Source of the DNA: Candidatus Saccharimonadota bacterium | Lineage (GTDB): Bacteria; Patescibacteriota; Saccharimonadia; Saccharimonadales; JAGQNK01 | NCBI GenBank assembly: GCA_020428105.1 | Contig: JAGQNK010000004.1 | Span: forward strand, 1 to 39,119 | Direction of reading: 5' to 3' | Length of the DNA stretch: 39,119 bases | Shown: positions 17,552-25,254 of the stretch, one piece after another | Layout: each line of letters opens with the position of its first letter | Position numbering within the stretch: position 1 is the first letter of the stretch | The notes under the pieces: generated by a model | Told to the model about the DNA's origin: nothing | Seen by the model: only the letters and a program-made list of their open reading frames with translations | Databases searched by the model: none | Made by a program: the position numbers and the translations under genes

Positions 17552-18336
17552 AATAAATCTCCTTTCAAATACTCAACTATTTCATCATGAACGGTGCCAT
17601 TGCTCACAATCGCACCCTTAATGTCTCTATCATATCGCTGTTCATCACCAAATAAATCCGTAACCTTACCACCGGCTTCTTCAACTATTACCTTTGCGGC
17701 TGCAATATCAACATTCTTGCCCTTTGTGCCCGAAAAAATACTTGCCACAAACTCACCTCTCGATACTAGGGCAGCCATATGGGTTGTGCTGCCAGGCGAC
17801 AGCAGGTAAACTCTTTTGTCTTTTGAAAGTTTTACAAGTGAAGTTATAACTTGGTACTCAGCTTCTGGCCACCAATCAAAATTTATTCTAGATTTTTCGT
17901 TTAAGATTTCTTGGCTCACACTAATTTTATCGTTATTACAAAATGCGCCTGAACCAACTTGCGCATGATAAAGCCTATCGCTTATAAAATCATAGATTAC
18001 GCCAAGTTTAGGCGCACCATCTATAACTAGAGCTATGGAGAAAACTGACACAGCGAGTCCCATTGCAAACGGGTTAGTGCCATCAATTGGGTCACAAACC
18101 CACAGCCTGTCAGATTCCTTGTTGTGCGACTGTTCTTCGCCATCTAAACCGTCTTCTGGATACTTTTTGATAATTCGATCAATCACCATTTGGTTAATCT
18201 CTTTGTCAGCAATTGTGACAATAGTATCGTCTTCTTTAAATTCAGGTTCAGGAGATTTACCAAAATACTTTCGCATAATCTCACCCGCTTCAAGTGCCAA
18301 CTTTTTAGCAAACTCTAACTCTTCATGAAGCATCAT
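17548..18336 (-). CDS. Inositol monophosphatase-family phosphatase (IMPase / CysQ-like)
   Basis: 262 residues. The metal-dependent phosphatase fold has the Mg-binding motif DPIDGTNPFAMG (about residues 85-96), preceded by DGLDGEEQ with its conserved Glu. The C-terminal WDxAA box appears as NVDIAAAK (about 202-209), keeping the Asp. Likely substrates are inositol phosphate, a related sugar phosphate or PAP, and sequence does not separate these. The start is ATG 18336 with AGAAAGG 5 nt upstream; an in-frame extension further upstream would run through the T-box terminator and is rejected. It is the first gene of the T-box operon and overlaps ileS by 4 nt. Confidence 0.9.
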   Translation of the reverse strand: MMLHEELEFAKKLALEAGEIMRKYFGKSPEPEFKEDDTIVTIADKEINQMVIDRIIKKYPEDGLDGEEQSHNKESDRLWVCDPIDGTNPFAMGLAVSVFSIALVIDGAPKLGVIYDFISDRLYHAQVGSGAFCNNDKISVSQEILNEKSRINFDWWPEAEYQVITSLVKLSKDKRVYLLSPGSTTHMAALVSRGEFVASIFSGTKGKNVDIAAAKVIVEEAGGKVTDLFGDEQRYDRDIKGAIVSNGTVHDEIVEYLKGDLL

Positions 18337-18354
18337 TATTGCCTTTCTTCTTGT

Positions 18355-18562
18355 AAAAATTAAAAGCACTTCTTTTAGACTATCGGAATCCTGCGTTTTG
18401 CAGGACGGTACCATCCGATTTCTAAAAGAAGTGCTTAACACTTTTTTAGCTCTTGTTTGACGGCTATAACGGGCTTACCCGGCAAGGTCTACTTATCTAA
18501 TGACTTTCTTCTCGCAGCTTCGTGGTTGATAGCCACTCATCTGATGACAGAATGCTTTTATA
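18355..18562 (-). promoter_or_regulatory. T-box riboswitch leader, predicted isoleucine-specific, upstream of the phosphatase-ileS operon
   Basis: The parts below are in transcript order on the minus strand. A short hairpin, GTGG-CTATCAA-CCAC (18522-18536), carries ATC (18528-18530), an Ile codon, in its loop, like the ultrashort Stem I of actinobacterial ileS T-boxes. A linker with CGGG-TAAG-CCCG (about 18469-18480) follows, in the position of Stem II. Next is a competing hairpin, CTAAAAAAGTG with CACTTCTTTTAG (18422-18449). The antiterminator has ATCGGA (18414-18419) paired to TCCGAT (18382-18387), the bulge TGGTACCG (18406-18413), and TCCTGC (18400-18405) paired to GCAGGA (18389-18394). 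TGGT can pair with the ACCA end of uncharged tRNA-Ile. The terminator stem AAGCACTTCTTTTAGA (18421-18436) pairs with 18364-18379 over 16 bp and is followed by TTTAATTTTT. Confidence 0.82.
18364..18436 (-). terminator. Regulated terminator of the T-box leader
   Basis: A 16-bp perfect stem between 18421-18436 and 18364-18379 encloses the antiterminator element. On the minus strand a U-rich tract (18355-18363) follows, about 18 nt before the phosphatase start codon. Confidence 0.75.
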
Positions 18563-18568
18563 TCCTAT

Positions 18569-18598
18569 ATTGTATCGCAAATGACGTATATTTGACAA
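18569..18598 (-). promoter_or_regulatory. Promoter of the T-box-controlled operon
   Basis: On the minus strand TTGTCA (18593-18598), an 18-nt spacer and TACAAT (18569-18574). Transcription would start near 18562, just upstream of the specifier hairpin. It begins right after the stop codon of the thioredoxin-like gene. Confidence 0.65.
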
Positions 18599-18862
18599 TC
18601 AGCTCCGTGCATAGGCTGCAACTTCGTCCATAAGCGGCAAACGTTCTCCCTGCCACTGTGCAGTCAACTGACCATCGTCTCGTATCACCAACAGTGCAGG
18701 ATATTGGGTAATGCCATACAGTCTAGCACTATCAGCTCCTTCCACTGTATCCAAACTTATCAGTTCTATAGTCTGGCCATTACGACGTTCATAATCTCGA
18801 ATGTAATCCTCTGCCATCCTAGCAAACTCTGACTTCGGTCGATATAACATAATCACTTTCAT
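18599..18862 (-). CDS. Thioredoxin-fold protein without the CxxC active site
   Basis: 87 residues. The first strand MKVIMLYRPKSEFARMAEDY would place a CxxC at YRPK, so the redox cysteines are absent. The second half, ARLYGITQYPALLVIRDDGQ, has the cis-Pro loop (YPALLV) typical of thioredoxin and glutaredoxin folds. There is no cysteine anywhere. It may be a binding or scaffold module rather than an oxidoreductase. It follows nrdJ, but a hairpin (18888-18909) and its own -10 (18869-18877) separate it from the nrdJ transcript. The message is probably leaderless because the -10 ends 6 nt before the ATG. Confidence 0.75.
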   Translation of the reverse strand: MKVIMLYRPKSEFARMAEDYIRDYERRNGQTIELISLDTVEGADSARLYGITQYPALLVIRDDGQLTAQWQGERLPLMDEVAAYARS

Positions 18863-18868
18863 GATTAA

Positions 18869-18877
18869 ATCTTAGCA
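18869..18877 (-). promoter_or_regulatory. Extended -10 directly before the thioredoxin-like gene
   Basis: TGCTAAGAT on the minus strand, then six bases, then ATG. This geometry puts the expected transcription start at the A of the start codon. Confidence 0.5.
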
Positions 18878-18887
18878 CATACAAACA

Positions 18888-18909
18888 GAGAGGCGAAGGC
18901 TCGCCTCTC
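18888..18909 (-). terminator. nrdJ terminator hairpin
   Basis: A perfect 9-bp stem GAGAGGCGA/TCGCCTCTC with a 4-nt loop, followed on the minus strand by TGTTTGT. The U tract is poor. A second, less perfect hairpin (CTAGGTAT with ATACCCTAG, about 18911-18935) overlaps the nrdJ stop codon. Confidence 0.55.
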
Positions 18910-18931
18910 CCTAGGTATATACGGCAATACC

Positions 18932-21685
18932 CTAGCTACAACCTGTAGTGCTACCGCAACTTGTGCAGACATAACAGCTACCTGAACGCTGTGTCTGGTT
19001 ACCGCAGTTATAACACAGAGGAGCAGTATCTTCTGTCTTACCATCAATCTTTGGCTCTTCTGGCTGTACTGAAATCTCGCTAACTGTACCAGAGACCTCT
19101 GTTGTGCTATCATTCTCGGTCTCTTCCAGTAAGCTAACCTGCTCATCTGGCATATCTTCAATAGAGGCTAGGCCTAGCTCTAGTCGATCATCAAACGACA
19201 GGTAATCCAATGCCAACCGACGAACAATATAATCTGTGATTGAACTAGCCGTACGAATCTCTGTGTCATCTGTAATGCCGGCAGGCGCAAAACTTGTGCC
19301 CCGAAGTGTCTTTACATAACTCTTTAGTGGCACGCCATATTGCAACCCGTGGCTTACAGATATAGCGAATGAGTCCATCAACCCTGACAATGTAGAGCCT
19401 TGCTTTGATATGCTGACAAATAACTCTCCTGGGGTTCCGTCATCATACTCACCTACCGTAAAGTAACCGTCTAAGTCTGCGATCTCGAAGTGGTAGGTAC
19501 GGCTATTGCGAACTCTTGGTAACTTCCTACGTACGGTAGATTTTACAATTATCTTATCTTGAGGTGCGGTATCGCCAACCAATTTAGTCTCAGCCTTATC
19601 CTCATCTTTCTTGGCCATCGATAACGGTTGAGCTACTTTACAGTTGTCTCGATATATAGCAACTGCCTTCAGGCCTAACTTCCATGACTCCATATGCAAC
19701 TGCTCAATCTCTTCTACTGTTGCATCTTCAGGCATATTCACGGTCTTGCTAATTGCACCGGACAAAAATGGCTGTACTGCAGACATCATCTTTACGTGAC
19801 CCATGTAGTGGATAGCGTTGTCACCCATAGAACATGCAAACACCGGCTCGTGCTCATTCTTTAATCCGGGCGCACCAATTATTGTCTTTTCTACATCGAT
19901 ATAATCAATAATTTTGTCTATTTGAGCTTTTGTGTAGCCCAAAACCTTCAGAGCTCGCGGAACCGTCTGGTTTACTATACTCATCGTACCGCCGCCGACT
20001 AGCTTCTTGAGCTTCACTAGTCCCAAATCTGGTTCAATACCAGTTGTGTCGCAGTCCATCATCAACCCGATAGTACCAGTCGGAGCAAGCACACTAGCCT
20101 GGGAATTGCGTACACCATAAACTTCACCCAACTCAGCTGCCTCATCCCAAGCCGCAGCCGCAGCACTCAATAGCTCCTCGGACACTAAACTAGCATCAAT
20201 CTTCGACACCTCTGCCCTGTGCATGCGCAAAACATTCAACATGCCTTCGCGGTCTTTGTGGAAACCTGCAAACGGTCCAACACGATTAGCAATCTTTGCG
20301 CTTGTTGCATAGGCTTGGCCGGTCATAAGCGCCGTTATTGCAGCAGCTTGTGCACGACCTTCGTCTGAATCATATGGTAATCCTTGAGCCATTAACAGCG
20401 CACCTAAATTTGCGTAGCCGAGACCTAATTCACGATATGCTTTAGCGTTTTTAGTAATGTTTTCTGTTGGATATTCACTATAACCGACAAGTATTTCTTG
20501 CGCTGTAAACACAAGTTCTACTGTGTGTATGAACGATTTGATATCAAATGTACCATCGTCATTAAGGTATTTCAGTAAGTTGATTGATGCTAGGTTACAA
20601 GCAGAATTATCTAGATGCATGTATTCGGAACAAGGGTTACTTCCGTTTATACGACCCGCATTAGGCGTAGTGTGCCATTTGTTAATAGTCGTATCAAACT
20701 GCATACCCGGATCAGCGCATTCCCAAGCAGACTCAGCAATCTGACGGAACAAATCACGAGCCTTTAATGTCCTGACAGTCTTACCGGTCGTCACAGCTTT
20801 GAGGTCCCAATTTTCGTCGTTGGCAACTGCTTGCATGAACTCGTCCGTTACACGTACCGAGTTATTTGCATTTTGATACTGCACAGAGAAGGCGTCCTTG
20901 CCATCCAGACTCATATCAAAACCAGCTTCCTGCAAAGCCCGTGCCTTACGCTCCTCGATAGCCTTTGCCCAGATGAACTCTTCTACGTCAGGGTGATCTG
21001 CATTCAAGATAACCATCTTTGCAGCTCGACGCGTCTTACCACCACTCTTGATTGCACCAGCCGATGCGTCGGCACCTCTCATGAAGCTCATTGGACCGGA
21101 TGCCGTACCAGCACTCTTGCCAAGTTTCTCGGCCGATGAGCGTATTGAGCTCAGATTAATTCCCGAACCAGAGCCACCCTTAAATATCATGCCCTCTTCT
21201 TTGTACCAGTTCAAAATTGCAGGCATGGTGTCTTCAACCGCCAAGATAAAGCAAGCACTTGCTTGCTGGGATCGTTCAGGTACACCAATGTTAAACCACA
21301 CTGGAGAATTAAATGCTGCCCTTTGAGTAGCAAGAATATATTTCAACTCCTCTCGGTAATCCTCGGCTTCGGCCTCTGACTCAAAATACCCTTCTTGGAG
21401 TCCTTGACGAGCTACGGTGTCTACCACTCGATCTATCAGATGCTTGAGCGAACTTTCACGCCCAGATGTCCCTGGAGTACCACTAAAATACTTCTGCGCA
21501 ACTATGTTTATGGCATTCAGTGACCAGCCTTCAGGGAATTCTACGCCCTTCTGTTCAAACACTGGCTTTCCGGTCATAGGATTCATGATCACTGAGTCTC
21601 GTTTAACCCAACTGATTTCCTCATATGCCTTGCTCTTAGGGGCTGTTAATAACCGCCTGTGCCCCAGGATTGTTGTTTGTCCCAT
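18932..21685 (-). CDS. nrdJ: Vitamin B12-dependent (class II) ribonucleoside-diphosphate reductase
   Basis: Reduces ribonucleotides to deoxyribonucleotides using adenosylcobalamin to make the thiyl radical. 917 residues. An active-site Cys lies in QQASACFIL (about residue 143). The NPCSE motif (about 349-353) carries the second conserved Cys. Substrate-loop motifs VLAPTGTIGLMMDCDTTG (about 535-552) are intact. A TSCPD-type domain follows at about 700-830 (GYFTVGEYDDGTPGEL...). The tail is a Cys-rich zinc-ribbon-like CYNC...CYVCTSCG...GCS, likely the reductant-accepting arm. The ATG is preceded by GTGAGGG at about 9 nt. nrdR lies upstream on the same strand, across 202 nt. Confidence 0.96.
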   Translation of the reverse strand: MGQTTILGHRRLLTAPKSKAYEEISWVKRDSVIMNPMTGKPVFEQKGVEFPEGWSLNAINIVAQKYFSGTPGTSGRESSLKHLIDRVVDTVARQGLQEGYFESEAEAEDYREELKYILATQRAAFNSPVWFNIGVPERSQQASACFILAVEDTMPAILNWYKEEGMIFKGGSGSGINLSSIRSSAEKLGKSAGTASGPMSFMRGADASAGAIKSGGKTRRAAKMVILNADHPDVEEFIWAKAIEERKARALQEAGFDMSLDGKDAFSVQYQNANNSVRVTDEFMQAVANDENWDLKAVTTGKTVRTLKARDLFRQIAESAWECADPGMQFDTTINKWHTTPNAGRINGSNPCSEYMHLDNSACNLASINLLKYLNDDGTFDIKSFIHTVELVFTAQEILVGYSEYPTENITKNAKAYRELGLGYANLGALLMAQGLPYDSDEGRAQAAAITALMTGQAYATSAKIANRVGPFAGFHKDREGMLNVLRMHRAEVSKIDASLVSEELLSAAAAAWDEAAELGEVYGVRNSQASVLAPTGTIGLMMDCDTTGIEPDLGLVKLKKLVGGGTMSIVNQTVPRALKVLGYTKAQIDKIIDYIDVEKTIIGAPGLKNEHEPVFACSMGDNAIHYMGHVKMMSAVQPFLSGAISKTVNMPEDATVEEIEQLHMESWKLGLKAVAIYRDNCKVAQPLSMAKKDEDKAETKLVGDTAPQDKIIVKSTVRRKLPRVRNSRTYHFEIADLDGYFTVGEYDDGTPGELFVSISKQGSTLSGLMDSFAISVSHGLQYGVPLKSYVKTLRGTSFAPAGITDDTEIRTASSITDYIVRRLALDYLSFDDRLELGLASIEDMPDEQVSLLEETENDSTTEVSGTVSEISVQPEEPKIDGKTEDTAPLCYNCGNQTQRSGSCYVCTSCGSTTGCS

Positions 21686-21887
21686 TGTAGTGTACCCTCA
21701 CTTTTACCGGTACCGAAGAAACCGTTTCTGCGGCAACCATTTGTTAGATTTTATAATTTTTTATTTAGAGTCCTTGGTGATGCCGCTCTCTAGCACCACC
21801 GATTGATACTCTCCTCAACACTCAAGACTTCACCGGCAATAAACGCTGCCCCGCGAGCTTTAGTATCAAGGAGAGATGTCAAGCCTT
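21686..21887 (-). other. 202-nt nrdR-nrdJ spacer with potential mutually exclusive pairings
   Basis: No recognised riboswitch. On the minus strand TTGATACT (21862-21869) can pair with AGTATCAA (21803-21810), while the adjacent CTCTCC (21870-21875) can pair with GGAGAG (21809-21814). The two pairings cannot form together. A GGTGGTGC/GCATCACC hairpin (about 21778-21802) and an AT-rich TATAAA (21750-21755) follow. GTACC/GGTAC could enclose the region just before the nrdJ ribosome binding site. A 30-codon frame from TTG 21882 also exists here. It could be a leader, a small gene or neither. Confidence 0.35.
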
Positions 21888-22361
21888 CTACGACTTGACG
21901 GGGTTAACCTTCCTCTCACGAATCTGAAGTAGTTCATGCTCAAAGCCAGCGATATCTTTAAATCTTCGATAAACGCTCGCAAAGCGAACATATGCAACTT
22001 CGTTGAGTGGCGCAAGACGCTCCATCACCATATCGCCAATTTTGGCCGTTGGTGTCTCTTGTTCGCCACATGCATGTATGTGCTGCTCTATATCAGTAAC
22101 CAATCGCTCAAGCTGCAAGCTTGTTACCTGAGTCTTTTCACAAGCTCGATACAAACCAGCCAGTAGTTTATCACGGTTAAACAGCTCCCTTGTGCTGTCG
22201 TTTTTGATGACAATTATCTGTGGCCGTTCGATACGCTCATAAGTAGTAAAACGATACCGGCAGTTAGTGCATGCACGACGACGACGAATTGCATCTCCTT
22301 CAGATACCTCGCGTGATTCAATGACCTTAGTATCAGCCTTCTGACACTGTCCACACTTCAT
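21888..22361 (-). CDS. nrdR: Transcriptional repressor NrdR
   Basis: ATP/dATP-sensing repressor of ribonucleotide reductase genes. 157 residues. The N-terminal zinc ribbon has CGQCQKAD...CTNCRYRF (Cys about residues 3, 6, 31, 34). The ATP-cone domain follows (about 46-136), with VIKNDSTRELFNRDKL. A short basic tail RERKVNPVKS ends the protein. AAGGAGG lies 9 nt before the ATG. It precedes nrdJ, its expected target, on the same strand. Weak NrdR-box-like palindromes lie upstream, between it and ftsZ. Confidence 0.96.
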   Translation of the reverse strand: MKCGQCQKADTKVIESREVSEGDAIRRRRACTNCRYRFTTYERIERPQIIVIKNDSTRELFNRDKLLAGLYRACEKTQVTSLQLERLVTDIEQHIHACGEQETPTAKIGDMVMERLAPLNEVAYVRFASVYRRFKDIAGFEHELLQIRERKVNPVKS

Positions 22362-22488
22362 CTATTGCACCCTCCTTGCTTTACACATTTATACTCTAGT
22401 TGCTGGCTTTGTCTCCAAAAGTTTGGAATAAAGAACCTAACAAATAGTATCTCAAATGCGTAAACTTTTTATTCATCTGAACGTACTA

Positions 22489-22518
22489 TCACTATATTCC
22501 TTGTTCTATATATAGTGT
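22489..22518. promoter_or_regulatory. Possible NrdR-box-like palindromes
   Basis: GTTCTATATATAGTGT (22503-22518) matches the published palindromic consensus ACACWATATATWGTGT at about 13 of 16 positions when read on the minus strand. TCACTATATTCCTTGT (22489-22504) matches at about 11. The two overlap by two bases, whereas known box pairs are spaced about 30 bp apart, so this is only a candidate. Confidence 0.3.
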
Positions 22519-22577
22519 CTATGTTTATTAGAATAACCCTAGCTATAGCGTTTTGCAAGCAGAATGTGGTGTATTAT

Positions 22578-23900
22578 TTACTCATTTTGCGTGTCATCTG
22601 ATTTGTCGTCAGACTTATCTGTCGCAGCTTGCCTACGGTTCTTCAAACGACGTAAAAATGATGGTTTTTGCAGTTCATCCTCTTCTGCACTGGAGCTAAC
22701 AAAGGTCTGTGAAGTCTGTATCTCAGAACTCGTCTGTGAGTCACTATTAGACCCTAAATCATTATCATCATTGCCATCCATGTGCCAAATATTTGGCATC
22801 GGCTTATCATCAAAAGCTTTTGCCGCATCATTTGGCTCATCAAGTGTAGTATCTATTCCGGACAGCTCGTTATCATTAGTCGTAATAACATGCTGTGCAT
22901 CAATCACTTGCGTGGCGTCATTAGCCAAATCTCGGTTTGCATAATATGCAGCATCAAAACCTGTCGCCACAACTGTTATAATTATCTCATCCTCTAGGTC
23001 TGGGCTGATTGTAGCCCCAAATATAATATTTGCGTCCGGATCGGCAGCTGCAGTTATTGTTTCCGCGGCTGTGTTGATCTCATGCATAGACATATTCATG
23101 CCACCAATAACATTAAACAAGATACCCCTAGCGCCATCGATAGAGACCTCTAGCAGAGGTGACTCGACAGCTTGTTGTGCAGCCTTTACGGCTCTGTCAT
23201 CACCACTAGCCCTACCGATTCCCATAAGTGCAGAGCCAGCATTTTGCATAACAGCCTTTACGTCAGCGAAGTCTAGATTTATTAACCCATGAACGGTAAT
23301 AAGATCAGAGATTCCTTGTACACCTTGTCTAAGTACGTCATCAGCTACCTTAAATGCTTCAAGAAGTGGAGTATGTCGATCGATTGTCTGCAATAAACGA
23401 TCATTTGGTATCACAATAAGTGTATCCACTGCATTACGGAGGTTACTAATTGCTGTCTCCGCGTTTCGCCGCCTCTTATCGCCCTCGAAAGCAAATGGCT
23501 TTGTCGCAAATCCTACTACGAGAGCGCCTGATTGACGAGCCACGTTAGCCACTATGTGACCGGCGCCACTACCAGTACCGCCACCAGCACCAATAGTGAT
23601 AAATACCATGTCAGCGCCTTCGACCACCTTCTTAATATCATCAATTGATTCTGAGGCCGCTTTCTCCCCAACAGATGGATCGGCACCAGCCCCTAGGCCA
23701 CGCGTGGTGTCACTTCCGATGTGAATTTTGTGTTGCGCCAAAGAGTGATGCAATGCCTGAGCGTCTGTGTTAACAGCGATAAATTCAACCCCGTCAACTC
23801 CAGCCTCTATCATACGGTTGATGGCTGCGCCACCCGCGCCGCCTACCCCAATTACTTTAATCCGCGCAAAAGTCTCTATAGCTGGTGCAACTTGTGGCAT
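22578..23900 (-). CDS. ftsZ: Cell division protein FtsZ
   Basis: Tubulin-like GTPase that forms the division ring. 440 residues. The GTP-binding signature GGGTGSGA is at about residues 106-113, with [15 protein letters not shown] at the start. The T7 loop [11 protein letters not shown] (about 207-217) carries the catalytic Asp. The C-terminal linker is acidic and Ser/Thr-rich and of low conservation. Near the end [11 protein letters not shown] corresponds to the conserved C-terminal peptide that binds FtsA or SepF, followed by an unusual acidic tail. An extended -10 (TGATATACT, 23941-23949) and a purine-rich GGAAGAGGAA precede the ATG. It lies 72 nt after ftsA. Confidence 0.97.
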   Translation of the reverse strand: MPQVAPAIETFARIKVIGVGGAGGAAINRMIEAGVDGVEFIAVNTDAQALHHSLAQHKIHIGSDTTRGLGAGADPSVGEKAASESIDDIKKVVEGADMVFITIGAGGGTGSGAGHIVANVARQSGALVVGFATKPFAFEGDKRRRNAETAISNLRNAVDTLIVIPNDRLLQTIDRHTPLLEAFKVADDVLRQGVQGISDLITVHGLINLDFADVKAVMQNAGSALMGIGRASGDDRAVKAAQQAVESPLLEVSIDGARGILFNVIGGMNMSMHEINTAAETITAAADPDANIIFGATISPDLEDEIIITVVATGFDAAYYANRDLANDATQVIDAQHVITTNDNELSGIDTTLDEPNDAAKAFDDKPMPNIWHMDGNDDNDLGSNSDSQTSSEIQTSQTFVSSSAEEDELQKPSFLRRLKNRRQAATDKSDDKSDDTQNE

Positions 23901-23940
23901 CTTATACGATTCCTCTTCCTTGTCGTTCTTTATAGAAAAA

Positions 23941-23949
23941 AGTATATCA
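23941..23949 (-). promoter_or_regulatory. Extended -10 promoter of ftsZ
   Basis: TGATATACT on the minus strand about 40 nt before the ftsZ ATG and just past the ftsA stop. It would allow ftsZ to be made in excess of ftsA. Confidence 0.5.
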
Positions 23950-23972
23950 CATCAAAGCTTACAGTATTAGCT

Positions 23973-25202
23973 CTATCGTTTGAAGCGCTTCATAAATCCA
24001 TTAATCAGCCCAAACATACTGTCACTTGGCTGACCAACGGCTTGATCGTTCATTGGCACAAACAACATATCCAACATCATTAACCCAACCGCACCTGCGA
24101 AGGACGGATCTTGCACTACGTCAACTAACCCGGACAGTGGTTGCAGTGTACCAACTCTTGTGGCAAGCTCTAACTTTTCTTTTACAAAATCTGCCAACCC
24201 AGGTAGATTCGCCGTACCACCAACCAACACTACACCGCCAGGAAGTTTACGTGAGCGATGAATTTTCTTGAGCTCTTTGTCGATATACTCAATAATCTCC
24301 TCTACTCGAGCTTCGGTAATCATGCGTATATCTTCGACATCAAAAACGTGCGTTTTTTCATTGTGTACCACAGATACACTGCCTATTTTTGCTTCTCCCT
24401 CTAGGCTAGCGTGCTTGAGTTTAACTTCTTCGGCAATATCCAGATCGGTCTTTAAGCCAATAGCTAAATCATTCGTAATGTTGAGTCCACCCAGTGGTAA
24501 TACCGCAACATGCTGAACTTCACCATCTTCAATAACCGTAATATTAGTCGTACCGGCACCTATGTCAACCAATAGAGTACCAGACTCCTTCTGCTGACGA
24601 TTCAATACTGCCTCCGCAGCGGCTAGACTGGTAACCGTATAATGACTCGGGACGACATTTGATTTTTCCATGACCAAACTGAGACTCTTTAGGTTCGGTG
24701 AGGCGGCCGTAACAATATGAGTATCTACCTCTAGGCGCACACCTTGCATTCCAACAGGGTCTTTAATATTGTCTTGTCCATCAAGCCGATAATTCTTAGC
24801 AAAAACCTGAATTATTTCTCGGTTTGGGGGAAGCTTTACTATCGTGGCCGCCTCCTCTGCTCGTAGACGATCATCGGCAGAAATTTCACGATTTGCTGTA
24901 CTAATAGCAACGACACCTTTAGAGTTCATACCCGTAACATGCGAACCATTGATGTTCACAGTTGCGTTGTTTATCTGTACACCAGATAAACGCTCCGCCT
25001 CAGTTACGGCCTGTATCACGGACTCTACGACATCTTCGATATGCACCACAACCCCTCGCCGCATTCCTAAATTTGGAGCACTACCGTGGCCGATTATCGA
25101 AGGGTGTGTCGGATCATTGGCATCTACCATGCCGACCACACACCGAACCGTGCTAGTACCGATATCTAGTCCAAAAAAATGACTTTGCGAAGATTCGCGC
25201 AT
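23973..25202 (-). CDS. ftsA: Cell division protein FtsA
   Basis: Actin-like ATPase that tethers FtsZ to the membrane. 409 residues from ATG 25202. The phosphate-1 motif is GLDIGTSTVRCVVG (about residues 10-23), the 1C subdomain is at about 90-165, and phosphate-2 is LLVDIGAGTTNITVIEDG (about 205-222). The C-terminus ends with FGLINGFMKRFKR, a good amphipathic membrane-targeting helix. An upstream in-frame TTG (25226) is rejected: an extended -10, TGGTATACT, ends exactly 6 nt before ATG 25202, predicting a leaderless message. Confidence 0.96.
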   Translation of the reverse strand: MRESSQSHFFGLDIGTSTVRCVVGMVDANDPTHPSIIGHGSAPNLGMRRGVVVHIEDVVESVIQAVTEAERLSGVQINNATVNINGSHVTGMNSKGVVAISTANREISADDRLRAEEAATIVKLPPNREIIQVFAKNYRLDGQDNIKDPVGMQGVRLEVDTHIVTAASPNLKSLSLVMEKSNVVPSHYTVTSLAAAEAVLNRQQKESGTLLVDIGAGTTNITVIEDGEVQHVAVLPLGGLNITNDLAIGLKTDLDIAEEVKLKHASLEGEAKIGSVSVVHNEKTHVFDVEDIRMITEARVEEIIEYIDKELKKIHRSRKLPGGVVLVGGTANLPGLADFVKEKLELATRVGTLQPLSGLVDVVQDPSFAGAVGLMMLDMLFVPMNDQAVGQPSDSMFGLINGFMKRFKR

Positions 25203-25208
25203 GCTGGA

Positions 25209-25217
25209 AGTATACCA
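25209..25217 (-). promoter_or_regulatory. Extended -10 promoter of ftsA (leaderless)
   Basis: TGGTATACT on the minus strand, then TCCAGC, then ATG. It decides the ftsA start codon. No -35 consensus is present. Confidence 0.6.
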
Positions 25218-25254
25218 TAAGAGCAATCAACATATAGATATTTCTTGTAAAAAC

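Noticed and set aside
18337-18441. Longer N-terminus of the phosphatase, in frame up to 18441
   Set aside because: It would translate the T-box terminator and antiterminator, and a good Shine-Dalgarno site sits right before ATG 18336.
21686-21887. Cobalamin riboswitch before the B12-dependent nrdJ
   Set aside because: No B12-box sequence (GCCACTG-like) and none of the conserved core blocks could be found on the minus strand.
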